Shown: piece after piece, positions 24,325-37,325 of the stretch | Numbering within the stretch: the first letter of the stretch is position 1 | Layout: each line of letters begins with the position of its first letter | Assembly: GCA_039619475.1 (NCBI GenBank) | Contig: CM077116.1 | Coordinates: 102,593,164-102,657,163, forward strand | Length of the DNA stretch: 64,000 nucleotides | Direction of reading: 5' to 3' | From: Icerya purchasi | Lineage: Eukaryota > Arthropoda > Insecta > Hemiptera > Monophlebidae | Notes under the pieces: model-generated | Told to the model about the DNA's origin: nothing | Seen by the model: only the letters and a program-made list of their open reading frames with translations | Databases searched by the model: none | Program-made: the position numbers and the translations under genes

Positions 24325-25760
24325 GTAACCGGCTAGGAAATCATGTTAAAGAAGAAGAAATTGCATTTACAATTGTTTCTCTGCATCTTAACAGAAGAGT
24401 TTTATTGGCAAGTAGTCACACGGATAGCAACAATAAATGCTCATAAAAAACCAAACACCTGTGAAATGTGTCGAAACTTACAAAACTAGGCCGCATAAGT
24501 TGTTATGAAGACTGATACGAATAACATGAAATAATCACCATTTGCATGGAATCCCTCTGAAAACTACCTGTGTGATATTTAGAAGAATATAAGAATGCAG
24601 AATCAATAAACATCACTTAAACCACTGGGACAGAAGAATGTAAAACGTTAGATTACAGGGCAACTAATGAAGTGTTCCAGTATCACATAAAGAGAGAGTT
24701 CTGAATTTTACCACAAAAACCATTGCAACAATTCCGTTTTTGTCCGATTTCTCCGAATTCGTCATTTTATTCTTCAGCTTCTTCTTTGTATACGTATTTA
24801 GAGTCTGCTGCCGGCTTATCACTCAAATCTTCCATTTCTTCCACTATATTTCTATTCTTCAGTAGTTCTTCTTAGCTGATGATCAATGTATTGCAACAGA
24901 CGTGTCCTCATAGCCGGTTTAGTTTCAAAATACCTTCAAATGTGTTTTTAAGTGCGGCTCCTTTTTCGAAATATTTTTCTCATAGAAGTAAATCAGAATT
25001 ATGTCGGATATTAGTTTTCTGAAAGCTCTTTTCCGTCTATTTCAAGTGATTTTCTTCCAACACCGTTGCGTTCTGATACTGGCTTCTTAGAGGTGTTAGC
25101 CGGAATTACATCAAGCGGTAGTCATTTAAAAGTTTCTTGCTCTTCATTCCAGCACGCTCAAACCTATAGTTGCACATGCATTATAGTATGTACACATTTC
25201 TCCTACAAAAGACAACCAGTGTGGTATAGAAAAGTATATAGCAATACCGAATCTGTAAAAATTCAATGAAATACTGCTGGAGACAAATCGAAAACACTAT
25301 CTTACAAAGCAACTGGAAAGTTACAGCAAAATCAAGGAACGCTAAACTGTAAATTTAACCAATTATTCTTCAATGATACAACGAACGATTGCAAAAAAAA
25401 TTCTCGTAGTCCACTTAAGACTAGTTCATCGTTTACTTCTTCCGATTTTTCTTCGTTTTAAAGTCTTCTAAACACGATTAAACTTTCTTCGGTCTCTCTC
25501 ATTTCGTCCACATTCTATTACCGTTCTCTGTAACTGACGATCAATGTATCCTCATGGACGATTTCTTGCAGCCAACTTTATTTCATGATATCTTCAAATG
25601 TGTCTTGAAGTGAAGGAATAGTTCTAACATCCTTTTCTCGCAGAAGCTACTAAGTCTGAATTCCTACATTAAGTGTGTAACAGGATTTTATCGGTCCATT
25701 TCCGTTCTCCGAGTATTTTTTTTCCAGTAATATGGCTTTCATGATATTTGCTTAACAACA

Positions 25761-26805
25761 ATGTCCATTGACTATGAAAAAGATTTCGATGGCGTAATAC
25801 ATGAAAAATTAATCAAGATACTGAAGAAATTCAATATTGATGTCAAAGAATTGCAGGTAATAAAGAATTTATACTGGAAACAGTGCAAAAATATCAAGAT
25901 GGGCGCCGTATACTCTAATTGAAAATGCAGTATAAGAAAGAAGGTAAAACAGGGAAGGCCCCTCTCTCCGCGGTTATTAAAAATCTACGCAGACGAAATA
26001 ACAAAACAGACGCAAACCGAAGGAGTGGGTCTGAAGATCAATGGACAAAGAATCAATGAAGCAAGCTGCGCAGACGCTAAGCTAGTTATAGCTGAAACAA
26101 GAGTTCAAGAGCAGGAAATGGTGTATAGAATAATCTGTGCACGACTAAAATTTGGAATGAAAATCAGCGCGAAAAAACGATAGTCATGAAATTCTGGAAA
26201 ACCAATATCAAAAAAGCAGAAATCATGATAGACAATGAAAAATTGAGAATGTCATCGAGTTTTAGAAATGTAGGTACTCTCGTAAATGCAGACGGAGGAG
26301 ACCAAAAAGAAATCAAGGGTAGAATCGGTATGGCAAAGAAAGCCTTCAATAACCTCAGCAATGTATTGAAAAACCGAACCTTGAGCATGGGTCTACGGAA
26401 GAGAATAGTGAGATGCTGCTACATGTGGACAGTACTAAAATATTCCTATGAAACCTAGACAACGAATGCGGATATTGAAAGAAGACTGAACGCCTTTGAA
26501 ATGTGGTGTTATCGAAGATCACTAGAAATACCTTCGACTAACTTTGCAACAAACGTATTAATATTAGATACAGTGAATGAAGAAAACAAGACAATAGTTG
26601 AAATATCAAGAAACGAAAACTGAAATTCATAGCACATAAAATCCGGGAAGACAGTTTATTCATGCTAACATTACAAGGACGAATTCAGAGAAAGCTCATT
26701 AAAAGAAGAAGAAGATCGGTGCTAGTAACCACGAACGCACCGTCCAACTGTCCATGCAAAAGTCTACAAGAGACCATTAAATGCCCCAGAAATCAAAGAA
26801 TATAG
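25761..26805 (+). pseudogene. Non-LTR reverse transcriptase remnant, unit 7
   Basis: Shared damage is present. It has the Asp form of motif A and the Met (gaatgaaa) form before the first frameshift. It shares gatcactag near 26517 with unit 5. Confidence 0.85.
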
Positions 26806-27345
26806 ATGAACGCAACCTCTTGAAGCAACAGTGCGGCTCCGGCGACGACGAAGTATTTCCTCCAGCGTTGTTTAATCAGAGGATACTTTGTTTGCGTCGC
26901 AGTAAATCAAGAAAATTTCTATTCAATAATTGCATATCGACTAAATAATTAAAAATTAGCTCAACAGTTTCACAAAATGACTTAAATGTCCGAGAAAACA
27001 CATTACCATTTTTAACTGAACATCAATTTGTATAAAAAATCTACTATTCATGATATGTTTCCAGGTGATCTAAGTGAAAATAAACAAACGGTAATTGGGC
27101 AGAATTTGAAAGAAATAAACCTAACATTGTACATACCAGGAATTTGTGATAAAAAGAGGTTCAATAATAACCTTTAAGCATATTCAACGAAAATCGAAAA
27201 TAGTCGAAAAACAATGATCACCATAATATATCTTGTAGAAGAATGCTGTTAACAATCAAAATGGAAATTATGGCATACAGGAATTAATTACTTTAAATCG
27301 GTTTTGTAAGAGGCAGGAACAAACTTGGAAAAATGGATACAGAAA

Positions 27346-27731
27346 ACGCAATATCGGCTAAACACTGAACGCAATACCCGCCAAACACCAAACGCAATAA
27401 AGGCTAAACACAAAGCCCAATAAAGATGAAAAACCCAACGCAATAAAGGCTAAACATTGAACGCTTTAAAGGCTAAACACTAAACCCATTAAAAATGAAA
27501 AACCCAGCGCAATAAAGGCTAAACACTAAACCCAATAAAAATGAAAAACCCAGCGCAATAAAGGCTAAACACTAAACCCAATAAATATGAAAAACCCAGC
27601 GCAATAAAGGCTAAACACTAAACCCAATAAAAATGAAAAACCCAGCGCAATAAAGGCTAAACACTAAACCCAATTAAGATGAAAAACCCAACGCAATAAA
27701 GGCTAAACACTGTACGCAATACAGGCTAAAC
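27346..27731. repeat. 46-bp minisatellite, unit 7, long form (386 bp)
   Basis: It has one more 46-bp monomer than units 1-6; the added copy is marked by aattaagatg followed by acccaacgc. The tail reads cactgtacgc, a mark shared only with unit 8. Confidence 0.93.
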
Positions 27732-28618
27732 AAACACAAAAAAGCAGCTAATGAAATGGAGCGAGGGAACGATCAGAAGTAAAGACAGTATTAAAGGAGG
27801 AAAAACTTTAACATACCATTTTTCGGTTCAGCAGTGTTCATCCATTTGTCCTATCAATTATACGTTTATCTTTTCCACGAATAAGCTGTATCGACTAGTT
27901 CCTGGAATACAGGGGGTCGCTTGCGAATCTTAGGATGAAATCGCTCCAGCAGAACAATGCCAATTATTAATGAAACATAGAAAACAAAACCACAATTTGA
28001 TTACAGTGAACTTAATTAAACATCTAAGTAACGGACGCAATTATATCTAAAACAGGTGTCTGGACGATACGTGGGACGAACGCCGCTAAAAATTAGAAAA
28101 AAAAATATCGCAATAAGGACCAAAATGACAAACTACATGATAAAAATAAAATAGTACCCAGCACCGCAAAATAAAACAAAAAAATAAAATATAAAAATCG
28201 CATTAACGGCAACAACCCATGAAGAAGTGCGGAACGAAAAAGTAAAAAAAATTGTAAAAAAAATGTAGTGAAAAGTGAAAACGATTTTACAGGTAAACTA
28301 GTCACGCGAAAAAAAAAAATTTAAATAAAAAACGGTCATATCGAACGAGACCGACGAACGGACTAAATTTAAACCCGCCAACACCGATATAAAAAATAAA
28401 AATAAAAAAAAAGCAAAAGCAAATAACGCGGAAATGGATATACACACGTCATGAAGTGTGCAAAATTGGGAAAATATTATTAAGGAACATGGCGATATAG
28501 ACTAGAAAATGAGCTCGCCAAGGAATAGCATGGAATGAAAATAAATCGAATAATAGCAAGATGACTGAAAAATCAACAGAAACAGTAAAGATTTTTCAAT
28601 AACACAATATATCTGAAG

Positions 28619-28657
28619 CTTTTGCACGACATAGAGACTATGTCGTGTGGGCAAAAG
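28619..28657. repeat. Hairpin, unit 7
   Basis: Both stem segments are intact. Confidence 0.8.
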
Positions 28658-30094
28658 GTAACCGGCTAGGAAATCATGTTAAAGAAGAAGAAATTGCATT
28701 TACAATTGTTTCTCTGCATCTTAACAGAAGAGTTTTATTGGCAAGTAGTCACACGGATAGCAACAATAAATGCTCATAAAAAACCAAACACCTGTGAAAT
28801 GTGTCGAAACTTACAAAACTAGGCCGCATAAGTTGTTATGAAGACTGATACGAATAACATGAAATAATCACCATTTGCATGGAATCCCTCTGAAAACTAC
28901 CTGTGTGATATTTAGAAGAATATAAGAATGCAGAATCAATAAACATCACTTAAACCACTGGGACAGAAGAATGTAAAACGTTAGATTACAGGGCAACTAA
29001 TGAAGTGTTCCAGTATCACATAAAGAGAGAATTCTGAATTTTACCACAAAAACCATTGCAACAATTCCGTTTTTGTCCGATTTCTCCGAATTCGTCATTT
29101 TATTCTTCAGCTTCTTCTTTGTATACGTATTTAGAGTCTGCTGCCGGCTTATCACTCAAATCTTCCATTTCTTCCACTATATTTCTATTCTTCAGTAGTT
29201 CTTCTTAGCTGATGATCAATGTATTGCAACAGACGTGTCCTCATAGCCGGTTTAGTTTCAAAATACCTTCAAATGTGTTTTTAAGTGCGGCTCCTTTTTC
29301 GAAATATTTTTCTCATAGAAGTAAATCAGAATTATGTCGTGTATTAGTTTTCTGAAAGCTCTTTTCCGTCTATTTCAAGTGATTTTCTTCCAACACCGTT
29401 GCGTTCTGATACTGGCTTCTTAGAGGTGTTAGCCGGAATTACATCAAGCGGTAGTCATTTAAAAGTTTCTTGCTCTTCATTCCAGCACGCTCAAACCTAT
29501 AGTTGCACATGCATTATAGTATGTACACATTTCTCCTACAAAAGACAACCAGTGTGGTATAGAAAAGTATATAGCAATACCGAATCTGTAAAAATTCAAT
29601 GAAATACTGCTGGAGACAAATCGAAAACACTATCTTACAAAGCAACTGGAAAGTTACAGCAAAATCAAGGAACGCTAAACTGTAAATTTAACCAATTATT
29701 CTTCAATGATACAACGAACGATTGCAAAAAAAATTCTCGTAGTCCACTTAAGACTAGTTCATCGTTTACTTCTTCCGATTTTTCCTCGTTTTAAAGTCTT
29801 CTAAACACGATTAAACTTTCTTCGGTCTCTCTCATTTTGGTCCACATTCTATTACCGTTCTCTGTAACTGATGATCAATGTATCCTCATGGACGTTTTCT
29901 TGCAGCCAACTTTATTTCATGATATCTTCAAATGTGTCTTGAAGTGAAGGAATAGTTCTAACATCCTTTTCTCCCAGAAGCTACTAAGTCTGAATTCCTA
30001 CATTAAGTGTGTAACAGGATTTTATCGGTCCATTTCCGTTCTCCGAGTATTTTTTTTCCAGTAATATGGCTTTCATGATATTTGCTTAACAACA

Positions 30095-31139
30095 ATGTCC
30101 ATTGACTATGAAAAAGCTTTCGATGGCGTAATACATGAAAAATTAATCAAGATACTGAAGAAATTCAATATTGATGTCAAAGAATTGCAGGTAATAAAGA
30201 ATTTATACTGGAAACAGTGCAAAAATATCAAGATGGGCGCCGTATACTCTAATTGAAAATGCAGTATAAGAAAGAAGGTAAAACAGGGAAGGCCCCGATC
30301 TCCGCGGTTATTAAAAATCTACGCAGACGAAATAACAAAACAGACGCAAACCGAAGGAGTGGGTCTGAAGATCAATGGACAAAGAATCAATGAAGCAAGC
30401 TGCGCAGACGCTAAGCTAGTTATAGCTGAAACAAGAGTTCAAGAGCAGGAAATGGTGTATAGAATAATCTGTGCACGACTAAAATTTGGAATGAAAATCA
30501 GCGCGAAAAAACGATAGTCATGAAATTCTGGAAAACCAATATCAAAAAAGCAGAAATCATGATAGAAAATGAAAAATTGAGAATGTCATCGAGTTTTAGA
30601 AATGTAGGTACTCTCGTAAATGCAGACGGAGGAGACCAAAAAGAAATCAAGGGTAGAATCGGTATGGCAAAGAAAGCCTTCAATAACCTCAGCAATGTAT
30701 TGAAAAACCGAACCTTGAGCATGGGTCTACAGAAGAGAATAGTGAGATGCTGCTACATGTGGACAGTACTAAAATATTCCTATGAAACCTAGACAACGAA
30801 TGCGGATATTGAAAGAAGACTGAACGCCTTTGAAATGTGGTGTTATCGAAGATTACTAGAAATACCTTCGACTAACTTTGCAACAAACGTATTAATATTA
30901 GATACAGTGAATGAAGAAAACAAGACAATAGTTGAAATATCAAGAAACGAAAACTGAAATTCATAGCACATAAAATCCGGGAAGACAGTTTATTCATGCT
31001 AACATTACAAGGACGAATTCAGAGAAAGCTCATTAAAAGAAGAAGAAGATCGGTGCTAGTAACCACGAACGCACCGTCCAACTGTCCATGCAAAAGTCTA
31101 CAAGAGACCATTAAATGCCCCAGAAATCAAAGAATATAG
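30095..31139 (+). pseudogene. Non-LTR reverse transcriptase remnant, unit 8
   Basis: It has the Ala form of motif A (KAFD) and two private changes in the middle frame, Asp to Glu near 30567 and Arg to Gln near 30731, both amino-acid altering. Shared stops are present. Confidence 0.85.
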
Positions 31140-31679
31140 ATGAACGCAACCTCTTGAAGCAACAGTGCGGCTCCGGCGACGACGAAGTATTTCCTCCAGC
31201 GTTGTTTAATCAGAGGATACTTTGTTTGCGTCGCAGTAAATCAAGAAAATTTCTATTCAATAATTGCATATCGACTGAATAATTAAAAATTAGCTCAACA
31301 GTTTCACAAAATGACTTAAATGTCCGAGAAAACGCATTACCATTTTTAACTGAACATCAATTTGTATAAAAAATCTACTATTCATGATATGTTTCCAGGT
31401 GATCTAAGTGAAAATAAACAAACGGTAATTGGGCAGAATTTGAAAGAAATAAACCTAACATTGTACATACCAGGAATTTGTGATAAAAAGAGGTTCAATA
31501 ATAACCTTTAAGCATATTCAACGAAAATCGAAAATAGTCGAAAAACAATGATCACCATAATATATCTTGTAGAAGAATGCTGTTAACAATCAAAATGGAA
31601 ATTATGGCATACAGGAATTAATTACTTTAAATCGGTTTTGTAAGAGGCAGGAACAAACTTGGAAAAATGGATACAGAAA

Positions 31680-32065
31680 ACGCAATATCGGCTAAACACT
31701 GAACGCAATACCCGCCAAACACCAAACGCAATAAAGGCTAAACACAAAGCCCAATAAAGATGAAAAACCCAACGCAATAAAGGCTAAACATTGAACGCTT
31801 TAAAGGCTAAACACTAAACCCATTAAAAATGAAAAACCCAGCGCAATAAAGGCTAAACACTAAACCCAATAAAAATGAAAAACCCAGCGCAATAAAGGCT
31901 AAACACTAAACCCAATAAATATGAAAAACCCAGCGCAATAAAGGCTAAACACTAAACCCAATAAAAATGAAAAACCCAGCGCAATAAAGGCTAAACACTA
32001 AACCCAATTAAGATGAAAAACCCAACGCAATAAAGGCTAAACACTGTACGCAATACAGGCTAAAC
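31680..32065. repeat. 46-bp minisatellite, unit 8, long form (386 bp)
   Basis: Monomer order and marks are as in unit 7, including cactgtacgc at the tail. Confidence 0.93.
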
Positions 32066-32952
32066 AAACACAAAAAAGCAGCTAATGAAATGGAGCGAGG
32101 GAACGATCAGAAGTAAAGACAGTATTAAAGGAGGAAAAACTTTAACATACCATTTTTCGGTTCAGCAGTGTTCATCCATTTGTCCTATCAATTATACGTT
32201 TATCTTTTCCACGAATAAGCTGTATCGACTAGTTCCTGGAATACAGGGGGTCGCTTGCGAATCTTAGGATGAAATCGCTCCAGCAGAACAATGCCAATTA
32301 TTAATGAAACATAGAAAACAAAACCACAATTTGATTACAGTGAACTTAATTAAACATCTAAGTAACGGACGCAATTATATCTAAAACAGGTGTCTGGACG
32401 ATACGTGGGACGAACGCCGCTAAAAATTAGAAAAAAAAATATCGCAATAAGGACCAAAATGACAAACTACATGATAAAAATAAAATAGTACCCAGCACCG
32501 CAAAATAAAACAAAAAAATAAAATATAAAAATCGCATTAACGGCAACAACCCATGAAGAGGTGCGGAACAAAAAAGTAAAAAAAATTGTAAAAAAAATGT
32601 AGTGAAAAGTGAAAACGATTTAACAGGTAAACTAGTCACGCGAAAAAAAAAAATTGAAATAAAAAACGGTCATATCGAACGAGACCGACGAACGGACTAA
32701 ATTTAAACCCGCCAACACCGATATAAAAAATAAAAATAAAAAAAAAGCAAAAGCAAATAACGCGGAAATGGATATACACACGTCATGAAGTGTGCAAAAT
32801 TGGGAAAATATTATTAAGGAACATGGCGATATAGACTAGAAAATGAGCTCGCCAAGGAATAGCATGGAATGAAAATAAATCGAATAATAGCAAGATGACT
32901 GAAAAATCAACAGAAACAGTAAAGATTTTTCAATAACACAATATATCTGAAG

Positions 32953-32991
32953 CTTTTGCACGACATAGAGACTATGTCGTGTGGGCAAAAG
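32953..32991. repeat. Hairpin, unit 8
   Basis: Both stem segments are intact. Confidence 0.8.
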
Positions 32992-34428
32992 GTAACCGGC
33001 TAGGAAATCATGTTAAAGAAGAAGAAATTGCATTTACAATTGTTTCTCTGCATCTTAACAGAAGAGTTTTATTGGCAAGTAGTCACACGGATAGCAACAA
33101 TAAATGCTCATAAAAAACCAAACACCTGTGAAATGTGTCGAAACTTACAAAACTAGGCCGCATAAGTTGTTATGAAGACTGATACGAATAACATGAAATA
33201 ATCACCATTTGCATGGAATCCCTCTGAAAACTACCTGTGTGATATTTAGAAGAATATAAGAATGCAGAATCAATAAACATCACTTAAACCACTGGGACAG
33301 AAGAATGTAAAACGTTAGATTACAGGGCAACTAATGAAGTGTTCCAGTATCACATAAAGAGAGAATTCTGAATTTTACCACAAAAACCATTGCAACAATT
33401 CCGTTTTTGTCCGATTTCTCCGAATTCGTCATTTTATTCTTCAGCTTCTTCTTTGTATACGTATTTAGAGTCTGCTGCCGGCTTATCACTCAAATCTTCC
33501 ATTTCTTCCACTATATTTCTATTCTTCAGTAGTTCTTCTTAGCTGATGATCAATGTATTGCAACAGACGTGTCCTCATAGCCGGTTTAGTTTCAAAATAC
33601 CTTCAAATGTGTTTTTAAGTGCGGCTCCTTTTTCGAAATATTATTTCTCATAGAAGTAAATCAGAATTATGTCGTGTATTAGTTTTCTGAAAGCTCTTTT
33701 CCGTCTATTTCAAGTGATTTTCTTCCAACACCGTTGCGTTCTGATACTGGCTTCTTAGAGGTGTTAGCCGGAATTACATCAAGCGGTAGTCATTTAAAAG
33801 TTTCTTGCTCTTCATTCCAGCACGCTCAAACCTATAGTTGCACATGCATTATAGTATGTACACATTTCTCCTACAAAAGACAACCAGTGTGGTATAGAAA
33901 AGTATATAGCAATACCGAATCTGTAAAAATTCAATGAAATACTGCTGGAGACAAATCGAAAACACTATCTTACAAAGCAACTGGAAAGTTACAGCAAAAT
34001 CAAGGAACGCTAAACTGTAAATTTAACCAATTATTCTTCAATGATACAACGAACGATTGCAAAAAAAATTCTCGTAGTCCACTTAAGACTAGTTCATCGT
34101 TTACTTCTTCCGATTTTTCTTCGTTTTAAAGTCTTCTAAACACGATTAAACTTTCTTCGGTCTCTCTCATTTCGTCCACATTCTATTACCGTTCTCTGTA
34201 ACTGACGATCAATGTATCCTCATGGACGATTTCTTGCAGCCAACTTTATTTCATGATATCTTCAAATGTGTCTTGAAGTGAAGGAATAGTTCTAACATCC
34301 TTTTCTCGCAGAAGCTACTAAGTCTGAATTCCTACATTAAGTGTGTAACAGGATTTTATCGGTCCATTTCCGTTCTCCGAGTATTTTTTTTCCAGTAATA
34401 TGGCTTTCATGATATTTGCTTAACAACA

Positions 34429-35473
34429 ATGTCCATTGACTATGAAAAAGATTTCGATGGCGTAATACATGAAAAATTAATCAAGATACTGAAGAAATTC
34501 AATATTGATGTCAAAGAATTGCAGGTAATAAAGAATTTATACTGGAAACAGTGCAAAAATATCAAGATGGGCGCCGTATACTCTAATTGAAAATGCAGTA
34601 TAAGAAAGAAGGTAAAACAGGGAAGGCCCCTCTCTCCGCGGTTATTAAAAATCTACGCAGACGAAATAACAAAACAGACGCAAACCGAAGGAGTGGGTCT
34701 GAAGATCAATGGACAAAGAATCAATGAAGCAAGCTGCGCAGACGCTAAGCTAGTTATAGCTGAAACAAGAGTTCAAGAGCAGGAAATGGTGTATAGAATA
34801 ATCTGTGCACGACTAAAATTTGGAATTAAAATCAGCGCGAAAAAACGATAGTCATGAAATTCTGGAAAACCAATATCAAAAAAGCAGAAATCATGATAGA
34901 CAATGAAAAATTGAGAATGTCATCGAGTTTTAGAAATGTAGGTACTCTCGTAAATGCAGACGGAGGAGACCAAAAAGAAATCAAGGGTAGAATCGGTATG
35001 GCAAAGAAAGCCTTCAATAACCTCAGCAATGTATTGAAAAACCGAACCTTGAGCATGGGTCTACGGAAGAGAATAGTGAGATGCTGCTACATGTGGACAG
35101 TACTAAAATATTCCTATGAAACCTAGACAACGAATGCGGATATTGAAAGAAGACTGAACGCCTTTGAAATGTGGTGTTATCGAAGATTACTAGAAATACC
35201 TTCGACTAACTTTGCAACAAACGTATTAACATTAGATACAGTGAATGAAGAAAACAAGACAATAGTTGAAATATCAAGAAACGAAAACTGAAATTCATAG
35301 CACATAAAATCCGGGAAGACAGTTTATTCATGCTAACATTACAAGGACGAATTCAGAGAAAGCTCATTAAAAGAAGAAGAAGATCGGTGCTAGTAACCAC
35401 GAACGCACCGCCCAACTGTCCATGCAAAAGTCTACAAGAGACCATTAAATGCCCCAGAAATCAAAGAATATAG
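34429..35473 (+). pseudogene. Non-LTR reverse transcriptase remnant, unit 9
   Basis: It has the Asp form of motif A and gaattaaaatc before the first frameshift. It shares ttaacattag near 35226 and caccgcccaac near 35406 with unit 10. Confidence 0.85.
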
Positions 35474-36013
35474 ATGAACGCAACCTCTTGAAGCAACAGT
35501 GCGGCTCCGGTGACGACGAAGTATTTTCTCCAGCGTTGTTTAATCAGAGGATGATTTGTTTGCGTCGCAGTAAATCAAGAAAATTTCTATTCAATAATTG
35601 CATATCGACTGAATAATTAAAAATTAGCTCAACAGTTTCACAAAATGACTTAAATGTCCGAGAAAACACATTACCATTTTTAACTGAACATCAATTTGTA
35701 TAAAAAATCTACTATTCATGATATGTTTCCAGGTGATCTAAGTGAAAATAAACAAACGGTAATTGGGCAGAATTTGAAAGAAATAAACCTAACATTGTAC
35801 ATACCAGGAATTTGTGATAAAAAGAGGTTCAATAATAACCTTTAAGCATATTCAACGAAAATCGAAAATAGTCGAAAAACAATGATCACCATAATATATC
35901 TTGTAGAAGAATGCTGTTAACAATCAAAATGGAAATTATGGCATACGGGAATTAATTACTTTAAATCGGTTTTGTAAGAGGCAGGAACAAACTTGGAAAA
36001 ATGGATAAAGAAA

Positions 36014-36399
36014 ACGCAATATCGGCTAAACACTGAACGAAATACCCGCCAAACACCAAACGCAATAAAGGCTAAACACAAAGCCCAATAAAGATGAAAA
36101 ACCCAACGCAATAAAGGCTAAACATTGAACGCTTTAAAGGCTAAACACTAAACCCATTAAAAATGAAAAACCCAGCGCAATAAAGGCTAAACACTAAACC
36201 CAATAAAAATGAAAAACCCAGCGCAATAAAGGCTAAACACTAAACCCAATAAATATGAAAAACCCAGCGCAATAAAGGCTAAACACTAAACCCAATAAAA
36301 ATGAAAAACCCAGCGCAATAAAGGCTAAACACTAAACCCAATTAAGATGAAAAACCCAACGCAATAAAGGCTAATCACTGAACGCAATACAGGCTAAAC
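36014..36399. repeat. 46-bp minisatellite, unit 9, long form (386 bp)
   Basis: It keeps the aattaagatg monomer of units 7-8. The tail has the private variant ggctaatcactg. Confidence 0.93.
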
Positions 36400-37286
36400 A
36401 AACACAAAAAAGCAGCTAATGAAATGGAGCGAGGGAACGATCAGAAGTAAAGACAGTATTAAAGGAGGAAAAACTTTAACATACCATTTTTCGGTTCAGC
36501 AGTGTTCATCCATTTGTCCTATCAATTATACGTTTATCTTTTCCATGAATAAGCTGCATCGACTAGTTCCTGGAATACAGGGGGTCGCTTGCGAATCTTA
36601 GGATGAAATCGCTCCAGCAGAACAATGCCAATTATTAATGAAACATAGAAAACAAAACAACAATTTGATTACAGTGAACTTAATTAAACATCTAAGTAAC
36701 GGACGCAATTATATCTAAAACAGGTGTCTGGACGATACGTGGGACGAACGCCGCTAAAAATTAGAAAAAAAAATATCGCAATAAGGACCAAAATGACAAA
36801 CTACATGATAAAAATAAAATAGTACCCAGCACCGCAAAATAAAACAAAAAAATAAAATATAAAAATCGCATTAACGGCAACAACCCATGAAGAAGTGCGG
36901 AACAAAAAAGTAAAAAAAATTGTAAAAAAAATGTAGTGAAAAGTGAAAACGATTTAACAGGTAAACTAGTCACGCGAAAAAAAAAAAATTGAAATAAAAA
37001 ACGGTCATATCGAACGAGACCAACGAACGGACTAAATTTAAACCAGCCAACACCGATATAAAAAATAAAAATAAAAAAAACCAAAAGCAAATAACGCGGA
37101 AATGGATATACACACGTCATGAAGTGTGCAAAATTGGGAAAATATTATTAAGGAACATGGCGATATAGACTAGAAAATGAGCTCGCCAAGGAATAGCATG
37201 GAATGAAAATAAATCGAATAATAGCAAGATGACTGAAAAATCAACAGAAACAGTAAAGATTTTTCAATAACACAATATATCTGAAG

Positions 37287-37325
37287 CTTTTGCACGACAT
37301 AGAGACTATGTCGTGTGGGCAAAAG
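37287..37325. repeat. Hairpin, unit 9
   Basis: Both stem segments are intact. Confidence 0.8.

Larger units (their letters stand above)
21439..25725. repeat. Macrosatellite unit 6 (4,287 bp), hybrid copy
   Basis: The total length is that of the short class, but the minisatellite has the last monomer of the long class and lacks the first. It shares gccccgatct near 21674 and the DR-B marks ctgacgatc, gacgatttc and tctcgcag with unit 8 and partly unit 9, not with unit 7. Confidence 0.97.
25726..30059. repeat. Macrosatellite unit 7 (4,334 bp)
   Basis: This is the first unit of the long class, 46 bp longer because of the minisatellite. It introduces gatgaacgc after the reverse-transcriptase remnant and GTTAAC near 27249, both kept by all later units. 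It shares the GAATTC near 29032 with units 1 and 8. Confidence 0.97.
30060..34393. repeat. Macrosatellite unit 8 (4,334 bp)
   Basis: It matches unit 7 through the minisatellite and the 60-codon frame, but its left end shares gccccgatct with unit 6 and its DR-B is of the unit 6/9 type. It is therefore a mosaic. Confidence 0.97.

Noticed and set aside
36761..37120. 119-codon minus-strand frame in unit 9, and the 96- or 70-codon versions in other units
   Set aside because: It is Phe/Leu-rich because it is the complement of A runs. Its length changes with one-base indels between copies. The hydrophobic composition would imitate membrane segments.
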